Below are positions 25,326-34,151 of a stretch of DNA of 64,000 nucleotides, one piece after another; positions within the stretch are counted from its first letter, which is position 1, and each line of letters begins with the position of its first letter. Both the position numbers and the translations under genes were made by a program. The DNA comes from an uncultured Flavobacteriales bacterium (GTDB taxonomy: Bacteria; Bacteroidota; Bacteroidia; Flavobacteriales_G; Salibacteraceae): contig CALSRJ010000005.1 of NCBI GenBank assembly GCA_943788725.1, positions 62,001 through 126,000 on the forward strand. The letters are read 5' to 3'. The notes below the pieces were generated by a model. The model was not told where the DNA came from and did not search any database. It worked only from the letters and a program-made list of their open reading frames with translations.

Positions 25326-28300
25326 CTAGAAGAAGGCCCTAGCTTCTACACCACCGGTGTGGATCATATTTAAGCCGGGAGATTGCCTGCCATTATAAGT
25401 GAGGTTGATCTGGAGGTTATTCGCAAGGGTTCTTTGGTAGGAAACGCCCCAAGTGGCGTTCAATCCAGGCTGTAATCCTTCTAGCATTTCAAATCCCACA
25501 GGGCTACCCGCTTCTCCAGCATAGTTGATTTGGATGATGCCTCCAGTAAGAAATAGGCTGCCTTTCTCAGGAGAGCTCAAGGTGAATTCCATTCCTGAAC
25601 GCCGGGCAAATGAGCGCTCCCCTCCTGTTGCCGCTCCTTCCACCATCATCGTATTTGTTTGTTCCTTGTAATTGAAGACCAAACTCAATCGCCACAACAC
25701 GCCAGGCTGGATCACTAGTTTGGGCTCAGCTTGGATATAATTGATGCTGTAGTTGCGACTGTTAAGAATGCTTGCGTCGGATGATGAGGATTTGACGCCC
25801 TGCTCTCCTCGGCCCTCTAGGCTCAATATAGAGGTGAAGTTCCACCGGAAGCCGACGCTGGTCTTCTCGTTCTCGCGTGCCTCAAATCCGCTCGTGAGCA
25901 GGTTGCGACTCTCTAAACGTTGGTAGGTAACGTCGGCGCCAAACACGGGATGGCTTTGGTTGAAATAGAAAATGTTGCGGAAATTGGCATTCGTAGATTG
26001 CAGCAGGGTGTCATCCAGATTCAGGAGAAAGGGATTAAACTGATCGAGCAATGGAAGTGCTAAGGTCTTGCGATCGGAGACGAAGGAGAATTGATTGGAA
26101 AAGAAGGAGATCGCTTTGCGCAAGCCGTCTTCTCCCCTCCAAATAGCGGCCGGGCGCAGGAAGAGCGACTGCGAAAATTGGTTTCGAAACACCTTGATGT
26201 AGTCGTTGGTCGGCACAAAGACTTTGAGATAGTTGGCAGAGGCTACCTGATCGGCTTGCACGGCGAGTTCAAATTCATCGAGGTCTTTTTCGCCGTTGTC
26301 GTTGTAGTCGATGTGAATGTGGGTTCCCTGTCCAGGTGTGGTCTCAATGTAGACGAACTCACGACGGTTTTCGAGTCCAGACCCAATCTCGTAGAACGAG
26401 GTGGAAGTAATGGCTCCTTGGAAAAGTCGGAATTGATACTCTGTCCTAGAAATAAGGGTGTTCTCTGGTTTTAGGTTGGTGATGTCATCGTTCAGAATAT
26501 CCAGGGTGCGATAGTTTAGTCGAAACCCGAGCCGAGAATTCTTCATCTTATTCAAACCCATCTCAAATCCGTAGATCCGCGCAAAAGTGGCACGGCCAAG
26601 GGATTCGTCCTTTTTCAGCCAGTCGGTACGTTCGGCATAGGATGCCTTGTATCTGTTTACTGCGGAATCGGGGTTGGAAATGGAGGCTTCCCATTCCCAC
26701 CATTTATAGGCGAGGTTACTTAGCGTGTCCGTGCTGGGGTCAAACCTCCGGTTCTCTTCCAAATCATCTTTGAATCCCAGTTGCACTTTCCAAATGGGAA
26801 TGCGGAGGTCGGTGTTGTGCTGGAAGTACTCAGATTGGATGAGGTCTCCTTGTTGCTTGATCAAGCTAGCTCCATAGCTTCCTTTCAAGTATTTCATGTC
26901 TGAGGTGAGGTCCAAAGAATTCTGCAACCCTTCAAACGACGACCCTGCGTTGAAGGAGCGGATGCCGCAGATGGCCTTGAGTTCCTTTGATTTTCTGAAC
27001 CCAGCCTTGGCGCCGATTACATTTTGGTCGTTTGGAATCTCCAAGCCCCGAATGTTCCAGTCGCGGTCGAATTCAACGCCTCGGAAACGCTCAATCTGCT
27101 GGAAATTGCGGTGAAGGTATTCGTAGTCGACCGAAGCGATTGCGTGCCAATCTCCGCGTATGCGTTGCTCGCCATCCACCACTACGCGTGCCCCCATGCC
27201 CAAGTCGTCGTTCTCATCGGCTGGGCTGAAGGTGTTGTCGTCACTACCGCTTCCTGCCCATTCAACCGATGCCGTGATCTTTTCGGAAATTTTGTACTGG
27301 GCCCGCGCAGAGATCATTTGGCGCTGCTTGGGCGTCACCAACTTGATGATCGGCGCATGGGTTCCTTGCGATTGACCGTCGATGGGGGCTATCCATTCGT
27401 AAATGCGGCCAAAGGCGAGTTGTTCCTTGAAGACATAATCTCCGTTTCCTTCGCCCACATTGCTGAATACTACCTGATAATGGGCTTTGTTGGGATCCGT
27501 GCTGTAGACCAATACGTTCGAAAAGGAGGTGGTAGTACCCGAAATGGAATCGAAGTAGGCGGTATCTACCTGGTCGTAAAGCAGCTGGTTTTCAGAAAAG
27601 CTTACCGAGTCTACGCTGGAAGCCACAGCGGCGTTTAGGTCGTCTCCCGCATTGCGCAAAACGTCTTTTTGAGCATCGGTGAGGTTTTGTTGTAAGGGTT
27701 GATTTTTGGCGTCTTGCTCGGAATATATAGCGAGGTCAACATCCCATCGCTCGCTCTGATAATTGGCGGCTCCGTAAACCATGGAACGTGCATAGTTGCG
27801 GTCTGAGTATTGGTATTCTGCAACAACGCGGCGGTCTTTGGTGATGGGCACCTTCGCGGTGAAGATGACTTCAGATGTGTTGTAATTGATCACGTAGTCG
27901 TTCTCTTGCCCTCGGATCAAGAGGCGACCGTCGAGGTAGATGCGTTCCGTTCCGGATAGGACAATGATAAAGGGCTCACCGTCGGCTCCTAGCAAGCGAT
28001 ACGGACCCTGGTTTCCTTCCACGCCTTGGATCGTTTGACGCGCAAATTTTCCTCTTGAAACGGCGCCGCTGGCATCGACCTGCAGCACTTTGTTGCTGTC
28101 TCCACCAATGTTGACCAATTCCGATTCGATGCGCGCACCTTGCAGCCGTTTGTTGAATTGCATGAAATAGCTCTGATCATTGCGAACTACCTGAAAATCG
28201 CCCGCAGTGAGCCGATTGTGGTCGTCAAATACTTGGATGTAGACTTGGTCGAAGTCCTGCAGTTGTTGTGTATTGCCGTCGGGTTGGATGGGGATGTTCT

Positions 28301-28850
28301 GATCCGCAATGGCGGCTACGATCCCAAAGCGCTCATTGAGGCGACCTGACAATTGCAAATTCAAGCTTGAATTGACGCTCAGGTTCTGCGCACTACCCAC
28401 GGTGATGCCCCTAGATATGCTTCCTCGTTTTTCAATGTCGCCTAAGTTGAGGATGTCATTGTCACCACGGTCGTTTGCGGTAGATCGAAATGGGTTGTAA
28501 ACGCGTTGGCGCGCCACGATCAAGGCTTCGTCTTTGTGCCGGTAAGGCTTGGTGAAGTTGAAAGGAAACGTGCGAAACGAAACCTGCACGTCTTTTGGTA
28601 ATGCGACGGAGGGTGCGACCACCAATGTTGCCTTGGCAAAGTCAACCGTGAAGTCAGTGCTGTCTAACCCCACCAATGAAAAGCTTTCAGGAATGATGCT
28701 GTTGGTATCGAGTAAGGTGGTGTCGGCAGCCAGCGTCAAATCAATGACTCGATCCTGTCCGAATCCTAACTGAACACTGCCTACACAAGCGAGAACAGTG
28801 ATTAGGAAAGGGATGCAATACGGCGCGGATATATGGCGAATGGGCCTCAT
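25326..28850 (-). CDS. Large outer-membrane beta-barrel protein with SprA-like motif
   Basis: 1174 residues from the ATG at 28850 (RPIRHISAPYCIPFLITV begins a signal peptide ending ...GFGQ). A frame continuing to 28913 is dismissed as it precedes the signal sequence. Near residues 140-215 it carries GSISRGITVGSAQN, NLQLSGRLNERFGI and GNTQQLQDFDQVYIQVF, motifs I associate with the T9SS translocon protein SprA and a set of other large Bacteroidota barrels. It is about half the length of SprA, so it is not SprA itself. The rest alternates aromatic strands and loops to a final strand ending VEARAFF, as expected of a barrel inserted by BAM. A role in surface transport or gliding is conceivable but unproven. 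Confidence 0.75.
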   Translation of the reverse strand: MRPIRHISAPYCIPFLITVLACVGSVQLGFGQDRVIDLTLAADTTLLDTNSIIPESFSLVGLDSTDFTVDFAKATLVVAPSVALPKDVQVSFRTFPFNFTKPYRHKDEALIVARQRVYNPFRSTANDRGDNDILNLGDIEKRGSISRGITVGSAQNLSVNSSLNLQLSGRLNERFGIVAAIADQNIPIQPDGNTQQLQDFDQVYIQVFDDHNRLTAGDFQVVRNDQSYFMQFNKRLQGARIESELVNIGGDSNKVLQVDASGAVSRGKFARQTIQGVEGNQGPYRLLGADGEPFIIVLSGTERIYLDGRLLIRGQENDYVINYNTSEVIFTAKVPITKDRRVVAEYQYSDRNYARSMVYGAANYQSERWDVDLAIYSEQDAKNQPLQQNLTDAQKDVLRNAGDDLNAAVASSVDSVSFSENQLLYDQVDTAYFDSISGTTTSFSNVLVYSTDPNKAHYQVVFSNVGEGNGDYVFKEQLAFGRIYEWIAPIDGQSQGTHAPIIKLVTPKQRQMISARAQYKISEKITASVEWAGSGSDDNTFSPADENDDLGMGARVVVDGEQRIRGDWHAIASVDYEYLHRNFQQIERFRGVEFDRDWNIRGLEIPNDQNVIGAKAGFRKSKELKAICGIRSFNAGSSFEGLQNSLDLTSDMKYLKGSYGASLIKQQGDLIQSEYFQHNTDLRIPIWKVQLGFKDDLEENRRFDPSTDTLSNLAYKWWEWEASISNPDSAVNRYKASYAERTDWLKKDESLGRATFARIYGFEMGLNKMKNSRLGFRLNYRTLDILNDDITNLKPENTLISRTEYQFRLFQGAITSTSFYEIGSGLENRREFVYIETTPGQGTHIHIDYNDNGEKDLDEFELAVQADQVASANYLKVFVPTNDYIKVFRNQFSQSLFLRPAAIWRGEDGLRKAISFFSNQFSFVSDRKTLALPLLDQFNPFLLNLDDTLLQSTNANFRNIFYFNQSHPVFGADVTYQRLESRNLLTSGFEARENEKTSVGFRWNFTSILSLEGRGEQGVKSSSSDASILNSRNYSINYIQAEPKLVIQPGVLWRLSLVFNYKEQTNTMMVEGAATGGERSFARRSGMEFTLSSPEKGSLFLTGGIIQINYAGEAGSPVGFEMLEGLQPGLNATWGVSYQRTLANNLQINLTYNGRQSPGLNMIHTGGVEARAFF

Positions 28851-28967
28851 GGAGCTTCTTGGACCCAAAGTAACGTTTCGGCGGCGAGAATAGTGAGCGA
28901 AAATGCAGACCATGGTGCGGAATGAAAACCAAGGCTGCCTTGTTCATAAGTCATAGCCCATGGTCAC

Positions 28968-28995
28968 TTGCGGGTTTCAGATGCCGGTAGCTTTG
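28968..28995 (+). promoter_or_regulatory. Promoter: TTG-N17-TAGCTTTG for the OmpA-family gene
   Basis: A -33 TTG (28968-28970) and a -7 box TAGCTTTG (28988-28995) separated by 17 bp, 22 bp before the ATG. It is one of the best matches to the Bacteroidota consensus in the window. Confidence 0.65.
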
Positions 28996-29017
28996 TCACA
29001 AATCAAAGTGGTATACC

Positions 29018-30013
29018 ATGCGAACGATCTTTCTAATGCTTTCCATCGTACTCCTTGCGAGTGCTTGCGTTCCTTCTCGACAGTACGAAGAACTCAAAGC
29101 CAAACAGGCAGATTGTGTCGAGGCTAGGGAGAATTTGACCAACCAGAACAGAACCCTCACGGCTCAAAACGAAGAGCTCAACGCGGACCTCGAGAACCTC
29201 ATGGAGACGATGAAGGAGTTGAAAGACGACACTACTTACCTGGGCAAGCGTCATCGCCAAACACGCGCGAAGTACACGGAGTTGAACAAAATCAACGACC
29301 AGCTTCTCGAAAAACTCAAGCAAATCCAGTCGCAAGGCGATGCTGAGAACCGAACCTTGTTGGACGCGTTGCGCGATACCCAAATCGACCTTCAGCGTCG
29401 CGAAGACGACCTCAGAGAGCTAGAAGGCATGCTGAATGCCAAGGAAAAGCGCCTGAACGAAGTAGAGAGTGCGTTGAAAGACAGAGAGGCGCGTGTGAAA
29501 GAGTTGGAAGATATCATTGCTGAGAAGGATGCTGCAGTGCGCGCTTTGAAGGATCGTATCTCTCAGGCACTCTTAGGATTTAAAGACAAAGGGCTGACCG
29601 TTGAGCAGCGCAATGGAAAAATATACGTAAGCCTTGAGGCGAAGCTGCTGTTCCCGAGCGGAAGCACGGTGGTGAATTCGGAAGGTAAAAAGGCCTTACT
29701 AGATCTGTCTAAGGTTGTCAAGGAAGAAAAGGAAATCACCATTTTGGTGGAAGGACATACGGACAGCGACCCCATCAATGGGGGTGCGGCGATGAAAGAC
29801 AACTGGGACCTTTCGGTGCTTAGGGCTACATCAGTAGTGCGCATCATGAACCAGGAAGGTGGCGTAGACAACACCATGCTTACTGCGGCAGGTCGCGGAC
29901 AGTTCATACCCGTTGCCGATAATTCTACTGCCGATGGAAAGGCCAAAAACCGCCGGATCGAGATCATCCTTACGCCAAACCTCGACCGACTCTTTGAGAT
30001 CTTGAATGAGTGA
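29018..30013 (+). CDS. OmpA-family peptidoglycan-binding lipoprotein with coiled coil
   Basis: 331 residues. A signal peptide with Cys17 (LLASACVPS) indicates a lipoprotein. Residues ~20-190 are strongly helical and coiled-coil-forming with repeated E/K/L/D patterns (RREDDLRELEGMLNAKEKRL). The C-terminal OmpA domain starts near KIYVSLEAKLLFPSGS and includes VEGHTDSDPI, the LSVLRATSV helix and the NRRIEI ending, the pattern that binds meso-diaminopimelate in peptidoglycan. It should link the outer membrane to the cell wall through a long helical spacer. It has its own promoter and lies 59 bp before tyrS, which has another promoter. Confidence 0.88.
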   Translation: MRTIFLMLSIVLLASACVPSRQYEELKAKQADCVEARENLTNQNRTLTAQNEELNADLENLMETMKELKDDTTYLGKRHRQTRAKYTELNKINDQLLEKLKQIQSQGDAENRTLLDALRDTQIDLQRREDDLRELEGMLNAKEKRLNEVESALKDREARVKELEDIIAEKDAAVRALKDRISQALLGFKDKGLTVEQRNGKIYVSLEAKLLFPSGSTVVNSEGKKALLDLSKVVKEEKEITILVEGHTDSDPINGGAAMKDNWDLSVLRATSVVRIMNQEGGVDNTMLTAAGRGQFIPVADNSTADGKAKNRRIEIILTPNLDRLFEILNE

Positions 30014-30026
30014 TGCTTCTTCACCC

Positions 30027-30053
30027 TTGGGGATGGAGATAAACTTATTTTTG
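30027..30053 (+). promoter_or_regulatory. Promoter: TTG-N16-TATTTTTG for tyrS
   Basis: A TTG at 30027-30029 and TATTTTTG at 30046-30053, 16 bp apart, 19 bp before the tyrS ATG. Confidence 0.6.
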
Positions 30054-30072
30054 CCGGCCAAACGCTGATTTG

Positions 30073-31347
30073 ATGAACAATTTTGTAGAAGAACTGAGGT
30101 GGCGAGGCATGCTGCACGACATGGTGCCCGGCACGGAAGAACTCCTTGCCAAGGGCGGCGTATCTGGTTACATTGGATTTGATCCAACTGCGGACTCTTT
30201 GGGTATTGGAAACATGGTGCAGGTAATGACCTTGACCCATTTCCAACGCACAGGAAATAAGCCCATCGCCTTGGTGGGGGGAGCCACTGGAATGGTGGGA
30301 GACCCAAGTGGAAAATCCGCCGAGCGGAACTTACTTGACGTGGACTTGCTCCAGCACAACTTGGATTGCCAGCGCAAGCAACTCGAGAAATTCTTAGATT
30401 TTGAGGGAAAGAATGCAGCACAGATCGTCAACAATTACGATTGGTTCAAGGATTTTGATTTCCTGGGCTTTATTCGGGATGTTGGAAAGCACATTTCCAT
30501 CAACTACATGCTCGCGAAGGATTCGGTCAAGAACCGTCTAGAGCACGGCATGTCCTTTACAGAGTTTAGCTACCAATTGATTCAAGGCTATGATTTCTAC
30601 CATTTGTGGAAGCATCATGGGTGCATGATCCAGATGGGAGGAAGCGATCAGTGGGGAAACATTACCACCGGTACAGAATTGATTCGTCGCTTGGAAGGGG
30701 GAGAGGCGTATGCCCTCACCACCCCTTTGATCAAGAAGGCGGATGGTTCCAAATTTGGCAAGACAGAAGGCGGAAACGTTTGGTTGGACGCAGCTCGAAC
30801 TTCGCCCTATAAATTCTATCAATTTCTATTGAACACGGCAGATGGAGATGTGGGCAATTACATGCGCGTATTCTCTACCAAAGGAAGGGAGGAGATTGAG
30901 GCCATTGAGGCCGAGCACAATCAAGCCCCCCACATGCGGAATATGCAACGCGCCCTTGCGGAGGAGTTGACGTCTCGCGTGCATTCTACAGCTGACCTTG
31001 AAAAGGCGGTGAGTGCGTCAGAGGTACTGTTTGGCCGGGCTACGAGCGAAGCGCTTAAGGCCTTGGATGAGGCCACCATGCTGGATGTATTTGAAGGCGT
31101 GCCTCAAGGCCGCATTTCAAAAGATGCTTTGAGTGGGGGCATGAACATCGTTGATCTGCTCTCTTCGGAAAGTGGATTCCTTGCGTCTAATGGAGAGGCC
31201 AGACGAGCACTAAAAGAGAATTCCATCTCAGTGAACAAGACAAAGGTTAACGACGCCTTTGCTACTTCAAGCGATGATTTGATCGCAGGGAAGTATTTGC
31301 TATTGCAACGGGGAAAGAAGAATTACTTTTTGGTGATTGCAGAGTAA
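30073..31347 (+). CDS. tyrS: Tyrosyl-tRNA synthetase
   Basis: 424 residues from the ATG at 30073; a TTG one codon earlier is ignored. The enzyme charges tRNA-Tyr (EC 6.1.1.1). The class Ic core is obvious: [58 protein letters not shown] and the KMSKS-equivalent KFGKT (227-231). The C-terminal ~80 residues form an S4 RNA-binding domain ending [10 protein letters not shown]. Unusually, the HIGH-equivalent reads SLGIGN (residues 42-47): the first histidine is glycine (GGT codon) and the second is asparagine. The rest of the gene is intact, so this is a real enzyme with a divergent signature. A terminator follows. Confidence 0.96.
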   Translation: MNNFVEELRWRGMLHDMVPGTEELLAKGGVSGYIGFDPTADSLGIGNMVQVMTLTHFQRTGNKPIALVGGATGMVGDPSGKSAERNLLDVDLLQHNLDCQRKQLEKFLDFEGKNAAQIVNNYDWFKDFDFLGFIRDVGKHISINYMLAKDSVKNRLEHGMSFTEFSYQLIQGYDFYHLWKHHGCMIQMGGSDQWGNITTGTELIRRLEGGEAYALTTPLIKKADGSKFGKTEGGNVWLDAARTSPYKFYQFLLNTADGDVGNYMRVFSTKGREEIEAIEAEHNQAPHMRNMQRALAEELTSRVHSTADLEKAVSASEVLFGRATSEALKALDEATMLDVFEGVPQGRISKDALSGGMNIVDLLSSESGFLASNGEARRALKENSISVNKTKVNDAFATSSDDLIAGKYLLLQRGKKNYFLVIAE

Positions 31348-31374
31348 CCTCGGCTTCGAAACATCACGAAACAA

Positions 31375-31402
31375 AAAAGGCCCCAAACGGGGCCTTTTGT
31401 TT
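31375..31402. terminator. Bidirectional Rho-independent terminator
   Basis: A 10-bp perfect stem, AAAAGGCCCC/GGGGCCTTTT, with an AAAC loop. It has T-rich flanks on both strands and serves tyrS (plus) and the lipoprotein gene at 31419 (minus). Confidence 0.9.
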
Positions 31403-31418
31403 TATGCGTCAAACGCAA

Positions 31419-32405
31419 TTATTGACGCTCAAGCATCATCGTAGAGCTACCGGTTGAAGTACCAGTGTACTCACGATCATCGTTTTCAGTGTACGGATCG
31501 TTGTCTGTGTAAGTGTAGCTTGACTTGTCAACGTAAGTATTTGTATACGAACGACGAGCCTTCATTTCCTTGTTCTTCAGCATGACGATATCCCACACTT
31601 CGTCAGGATCAGTATCGCTGCCGCTAGCAGTATAATCACCTTCGTCGCTGTCAGTATACGTGTAGTTCCAAAGCGGGTAGGTTTCAGTTGCTGATTGCTC
31701 ATAAGTCTCTTCGGTCGACTTGTACCAAAGCGCAACGCGCTCGTCTTTCTTGAAGCCGTCCTCTTTATTGCCTCCGATGAAAGACCATGTTCCAGATATC
31801 TCAGTAGTTGAGCTTTCTGAGCTTTCAGAGTTGATCGATGATCCACCTTCAATATAAGTGTAGTCGAGGCTGTTCGACATTTCAATCATAGCGGTAAATG
31901 TACCGTCACCTTCGAAAGTGTAGGTAATGGAAACTGCACTCTCGTGATCTCCGCTTGCGTCGAAGCTATAGATGTCGCTTCCACCACCAGCATACGTATA
32001 AGTACTCATGGAACTCATTTCGAAATCGCCATCTTCCATCGTGTATTCGTATTCGCCTGATTGCGTGTTTACGAGTCCAGCAGAACCATAAGAAGAATTC
32101 GTTTCCTCCATGTAGTACTGACTCATATATCCAGCCGCGAAGTTCATGCGCTCTGTGTAAGACATTTCACTTGAAGAGCTGTAGGAGTATCCTTCAGAGT
32201 CGGTAGAAGTATTGTCAGATGTGCCAACGAAAGTGCTGGTGTCGCCGTAAGTAACGACATTCCAAACACCCGTCATTCGGGCTTTTCTAGATCGGAGCGA
32301 CAAGGCAGGATCTTCGTTTCCTTTCTTACATCCCGAAAATTCAAGACTAGCGACTGCAAGCAGCAATCCTACTGCCAGCATCACCTTTGTGTTTTTGTTT
32401 TTCAT
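31419..32405 (-). CDS. Low-complexity Ser/Thr/Tyr/Asp/Glu-rich lipoprotein, function unknown
   Basis: 328 residues. A lipoprotein signal peptide ends in the lipobox FSGC, followed by KKGNEDP. The mature protein is remarkably poor in basic and aliphatic residues and rich in S, T, Y, E, D and G (EGYSYSSSSEMSYTERM, GGSSINSESSESSTTEI). Scattered beta-strand segments with the pattern G-x-W (MTGVWNVVTYGD, ISGTWSFIGGNKED, EVWDIVMLKNKEM) recall lipocalin-like lipoproteins in which each such strand begins a repeat (DUF4923/lipocalin-like 5 type), but I cannot assign it. It is expected at the cell surface or outer membrane. It has an isolated strong promoter and a terminator, so it is monocistronic and possibly well expressed. 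Confidence 0.75.
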   Translation of the reverse strand: MKNKNTKVMLAVGLLLAVASLEFSGCKKGNEDPALSLRSRKARMTGVWNVVTYGDTSTFVGTSDNTSTDSEGYSYSSSSEMSYTERMNFAAGYMSQYYMEETNSSYGSAGLVNTQSGEYEYTMEDGDFEMSSMSTYTYAGGGSDIYSFDASGDHESAVSITYTFEGDGTFTAMIEMSNSLDYTYIEGGSSINSESSESSTTEISGTWSFIGGNKEDGFKKDERVALWYKSTEETYEQSATETYPLWNYTYTDSDEGDYTASGSDTDPDEVWDIVMLKNKEMKARRSYTNTYVDKSSYTYTDNDPYTENDDREYTGTSTGSSTMMLERQ

Positions 32406-32424
32406 AGCATTTATTTAAGTGGTG

Positions 32425-32452
32425 CAAAGGTACGTGGTTTGGCTGTGCACAA
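32425..32452 (-). promoter_or_regulatory. Promoter: TTG-N17-TACCTTTG for the lipoprotein gene
   Basis: On the minus strand a TTG (32452-32450), 17 bp, then TACCTTTG (32432-32425), 19 bp before the ATG at 32405. It has the same spacing as the OmpA-gene promoter. Confidence 0.65.
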
Positions 32453-32503
32453 ACCTGAATCAAGATTTATAAACGTGGTTTGGGTCTATCGAAAGTGGGG
32501 TGT

Positions 32504-33523
32504 TTAATAAGCACGAGCTCGCGCTATGCGCACCAGGCTAAGCATGATGGGAACCTCAATCAATACGCCTACTACCGTTACCAGTGCGGCCCCAGAATCC
32601 AATCCAAAAAGTGCAATCGCAACAGCCACAGCGAGCTCGAAGAAATTACTCGCTCCGATCATAGCGGCTGGTGCACAGACAGAGTAGCGCAGTTTCATGA
32701 ACTTTCCACTGAACCAGCTGATGAAAAAGATAAAGTAGGTCTGCAAGGTCAGCGGAATGGCGATCAGGAGAATGTGAAAGGGGGCTGCAATTAGTTGGTC
32801 CCCTTGAAAGGCGAAGAGAAGGATAAGGGTGGAGAGCAACGCAATGATGGAAATGGGCTTCAAGCGAGGAAGAAAGGTGTTTTCGAACCATTCCTTTCCC
32901 TTTGTCTTAAGCAGCCAGCGATTGGATAGATACCCCGCTAGGAGTGGAATGACCACAAAGGTGATGACAGAGGTTGCTAGTACCTCGTAGGGAATTTGAA
33001 AATCAGTGATGCCTAGTAAGAACTGCACCAAAGGCACAAAGGCAATCAGTAGAATCAAGTCATTGACCGAGACTTGCACCAGGGTGTAGTTCGCGTCTCC
33101 GTTGCTCAGATAGGACCACACAAAGACCATTGCCGTGCAGGGTGCAGCGCCGAGTAAGATTGCGCCTGCTATGTACTCATCGGCCAGTTCAGGGGTGATC
33201 CATGCATCGTATAGGTGGTCAAAGAAGATCCATGCGAAAAATGCCATGGTGAAAGGTTTGATCAGCCAGTTCACTACCACTGTTAAGCCCAAGCCTTTCA
33301 TGTTGGTGCGAAGATCCTTGAGAGAGCTAAAGTCGATTTGCACCATCATCGGGTAGATCATTAGCCAGACGAGGATCGCGACGGGAATGTTCACGTGCGC
33401 GTATTCCCAAGATGCCAATACGGAGATTTTGTCTCCGCCCACGTAACCGAGGGCAATGCCAACGAGGATGCAAATGAGCACCCACGCGGTCAAGTAACGT
33501 TCGAAAAACCCTATCCCTTTCAT
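32504..33523 (-). CDS. acr3: Arsenite efflux permease, ACR3 family
   Basis: 339 residues with about ten transmembrane helices. ACR3 permeases export arsenite, and sometimes antimonite, using the proton gradient. The essential cysteine lies in GAAPCTAMVFVWS (Cys129), and the second signature CAPAAMIGASNFFELAVAVA near the C-terminus includes the conserved glutamate. The length fits the family. Its start overlaps the arsC stop by 4 bp (ATGA). It is the last gene of arsR-arsM-arsC-acr3, so it exports the arsenite that ArsC produces. No terminator is clear downstream before the lipoprotein promoter. Confidence 0.96.
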   Translation of the reverse strand: MKGIGFFERYLTAWVLICILVGIALGYVGGDKISVLASWEYAHVNIPVAILVWLMIYPMMVQIDFSSLKDLRTNMKGLGLTVVVNWLIKPFTMAFFAWIFFDHLYDAWITPELADEYIAGAILLGAAPCTAMVFVWSYLSNGDANYTLVQVSVNDLILLIAFVPLVQFLLGITDFQIPYEVLATSVITFVVIPLLAGYLSNRWLLKTKGKEWFENTFLPRLKPISIIALLSTLILLFAFQGDQLIAAPFHILLIAIPLTLQTYFIFFISWFSGKFMKLRYSVCAPAAMIGASNFFELAVAVAIALFGLDSGAALVTVVGVLIEVPIMLSLVRIARARAY

Positions 33524-34146
33524 GCTTCCAATCTGAATGATACTTGAGACATTACGTACATCAATTCCCGTCCGATTTCTCTTGATCGTTGCACATATCC
33601 AGGAATTGGATCCTCCTCATCGTCGAATTCTTTGGGGTCTTCAAAGGTGACAGACATCCTTTTTTCTGCCCCTGCTACAAATGGACAGGCTTCTTCTGCG
33701 GCGGAACAGACCATTACAGCCGCAAATTCACGTTGTGGATTGTCGTCGTCGTTGTACACCTTGGAGAAGATCTCTAACATGTTGGCTTCACCCAAGTCTA
33801 CCAAGTAATGAGGGTTGTCCCCTTCGTCTTCTCCAGCAAAGACGAACCCGAGCACCTCGAGTGCCGCTTTTGCATTCGGATGGATCTGGCTTGCCTCCGT
33901 TCCGCCGGAATAGCATTCGATGTTTTCCAGGTCTGCGTAAAGAGAAGTGGCCGCCGCCAATAATTGACTGATATGGCTTCTTCGTGCGTTGTGGGTGCAG
34001 ATGAAGTTGAGCTTCACCGGATCATTTGCCCGCTGCTTGGAGAGGATGTATTCCACCAAGGGTTCTAACACAGGCTTTCGATCTTCTGAAACAAGTCCCA
34101 CTTCGTTTGACAGTGCTTCGAGCGTTGTTTTTAAGGTTTCGTTCAT
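33520..34146 (-). CDS. arsC: Arsenate reductase, low-molecular-weight phosphatase type
   Basis: 208 residues from the ATG at 34146, five bases after arsM ends; an open frame to 34179 would overlap arsM and is less likely. The enzyme reduces arsenate to arsenite. The LMW-PTP phosphate loop is ICTHNARRSH (C-x5-R, Cys50 to Arg56), differing from the textbook CTGNSCRS but matching the longer Bacteroidota subgroup. Two further cysteines in VCSAAEEACPF are candidates for the disulphide relay that regenerates the enzyme through thioredoxin. The N-terminal ~40 residues are an additional helix segment. A generic phosphotyrosine phosphatase is the alternative, but the operon context decides for arsenate. 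Confidence 0.92.
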   Translation of the reverse strand: MNETLKTTLEALSNEVGLVSEDRKPVLEPLVEYILSKQRANDPVKLNFICTHNARRSHISQLLAAATSLYADLENIECYSGGTEASQIHPNAKAALEVLGFVFAGEDEGDNPHYLVDLGEANMLEIFSKVYNDDDNPQREFAAVMVCSAAEEACPFVAGAEKRMSVTFEDPKEFDDEEDPIPGYVQRSREIGRELMYVMSQVSFRLEA

Positions 34147-34151
34147 AGTCT

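Noticed and set aside
25326-28850. Naming the large barrel SprA (T9SS translocon)
   Set aside because: It is about half the length of SprA and no other T9SS machinery gene is adjacent; only a motif region is shared.
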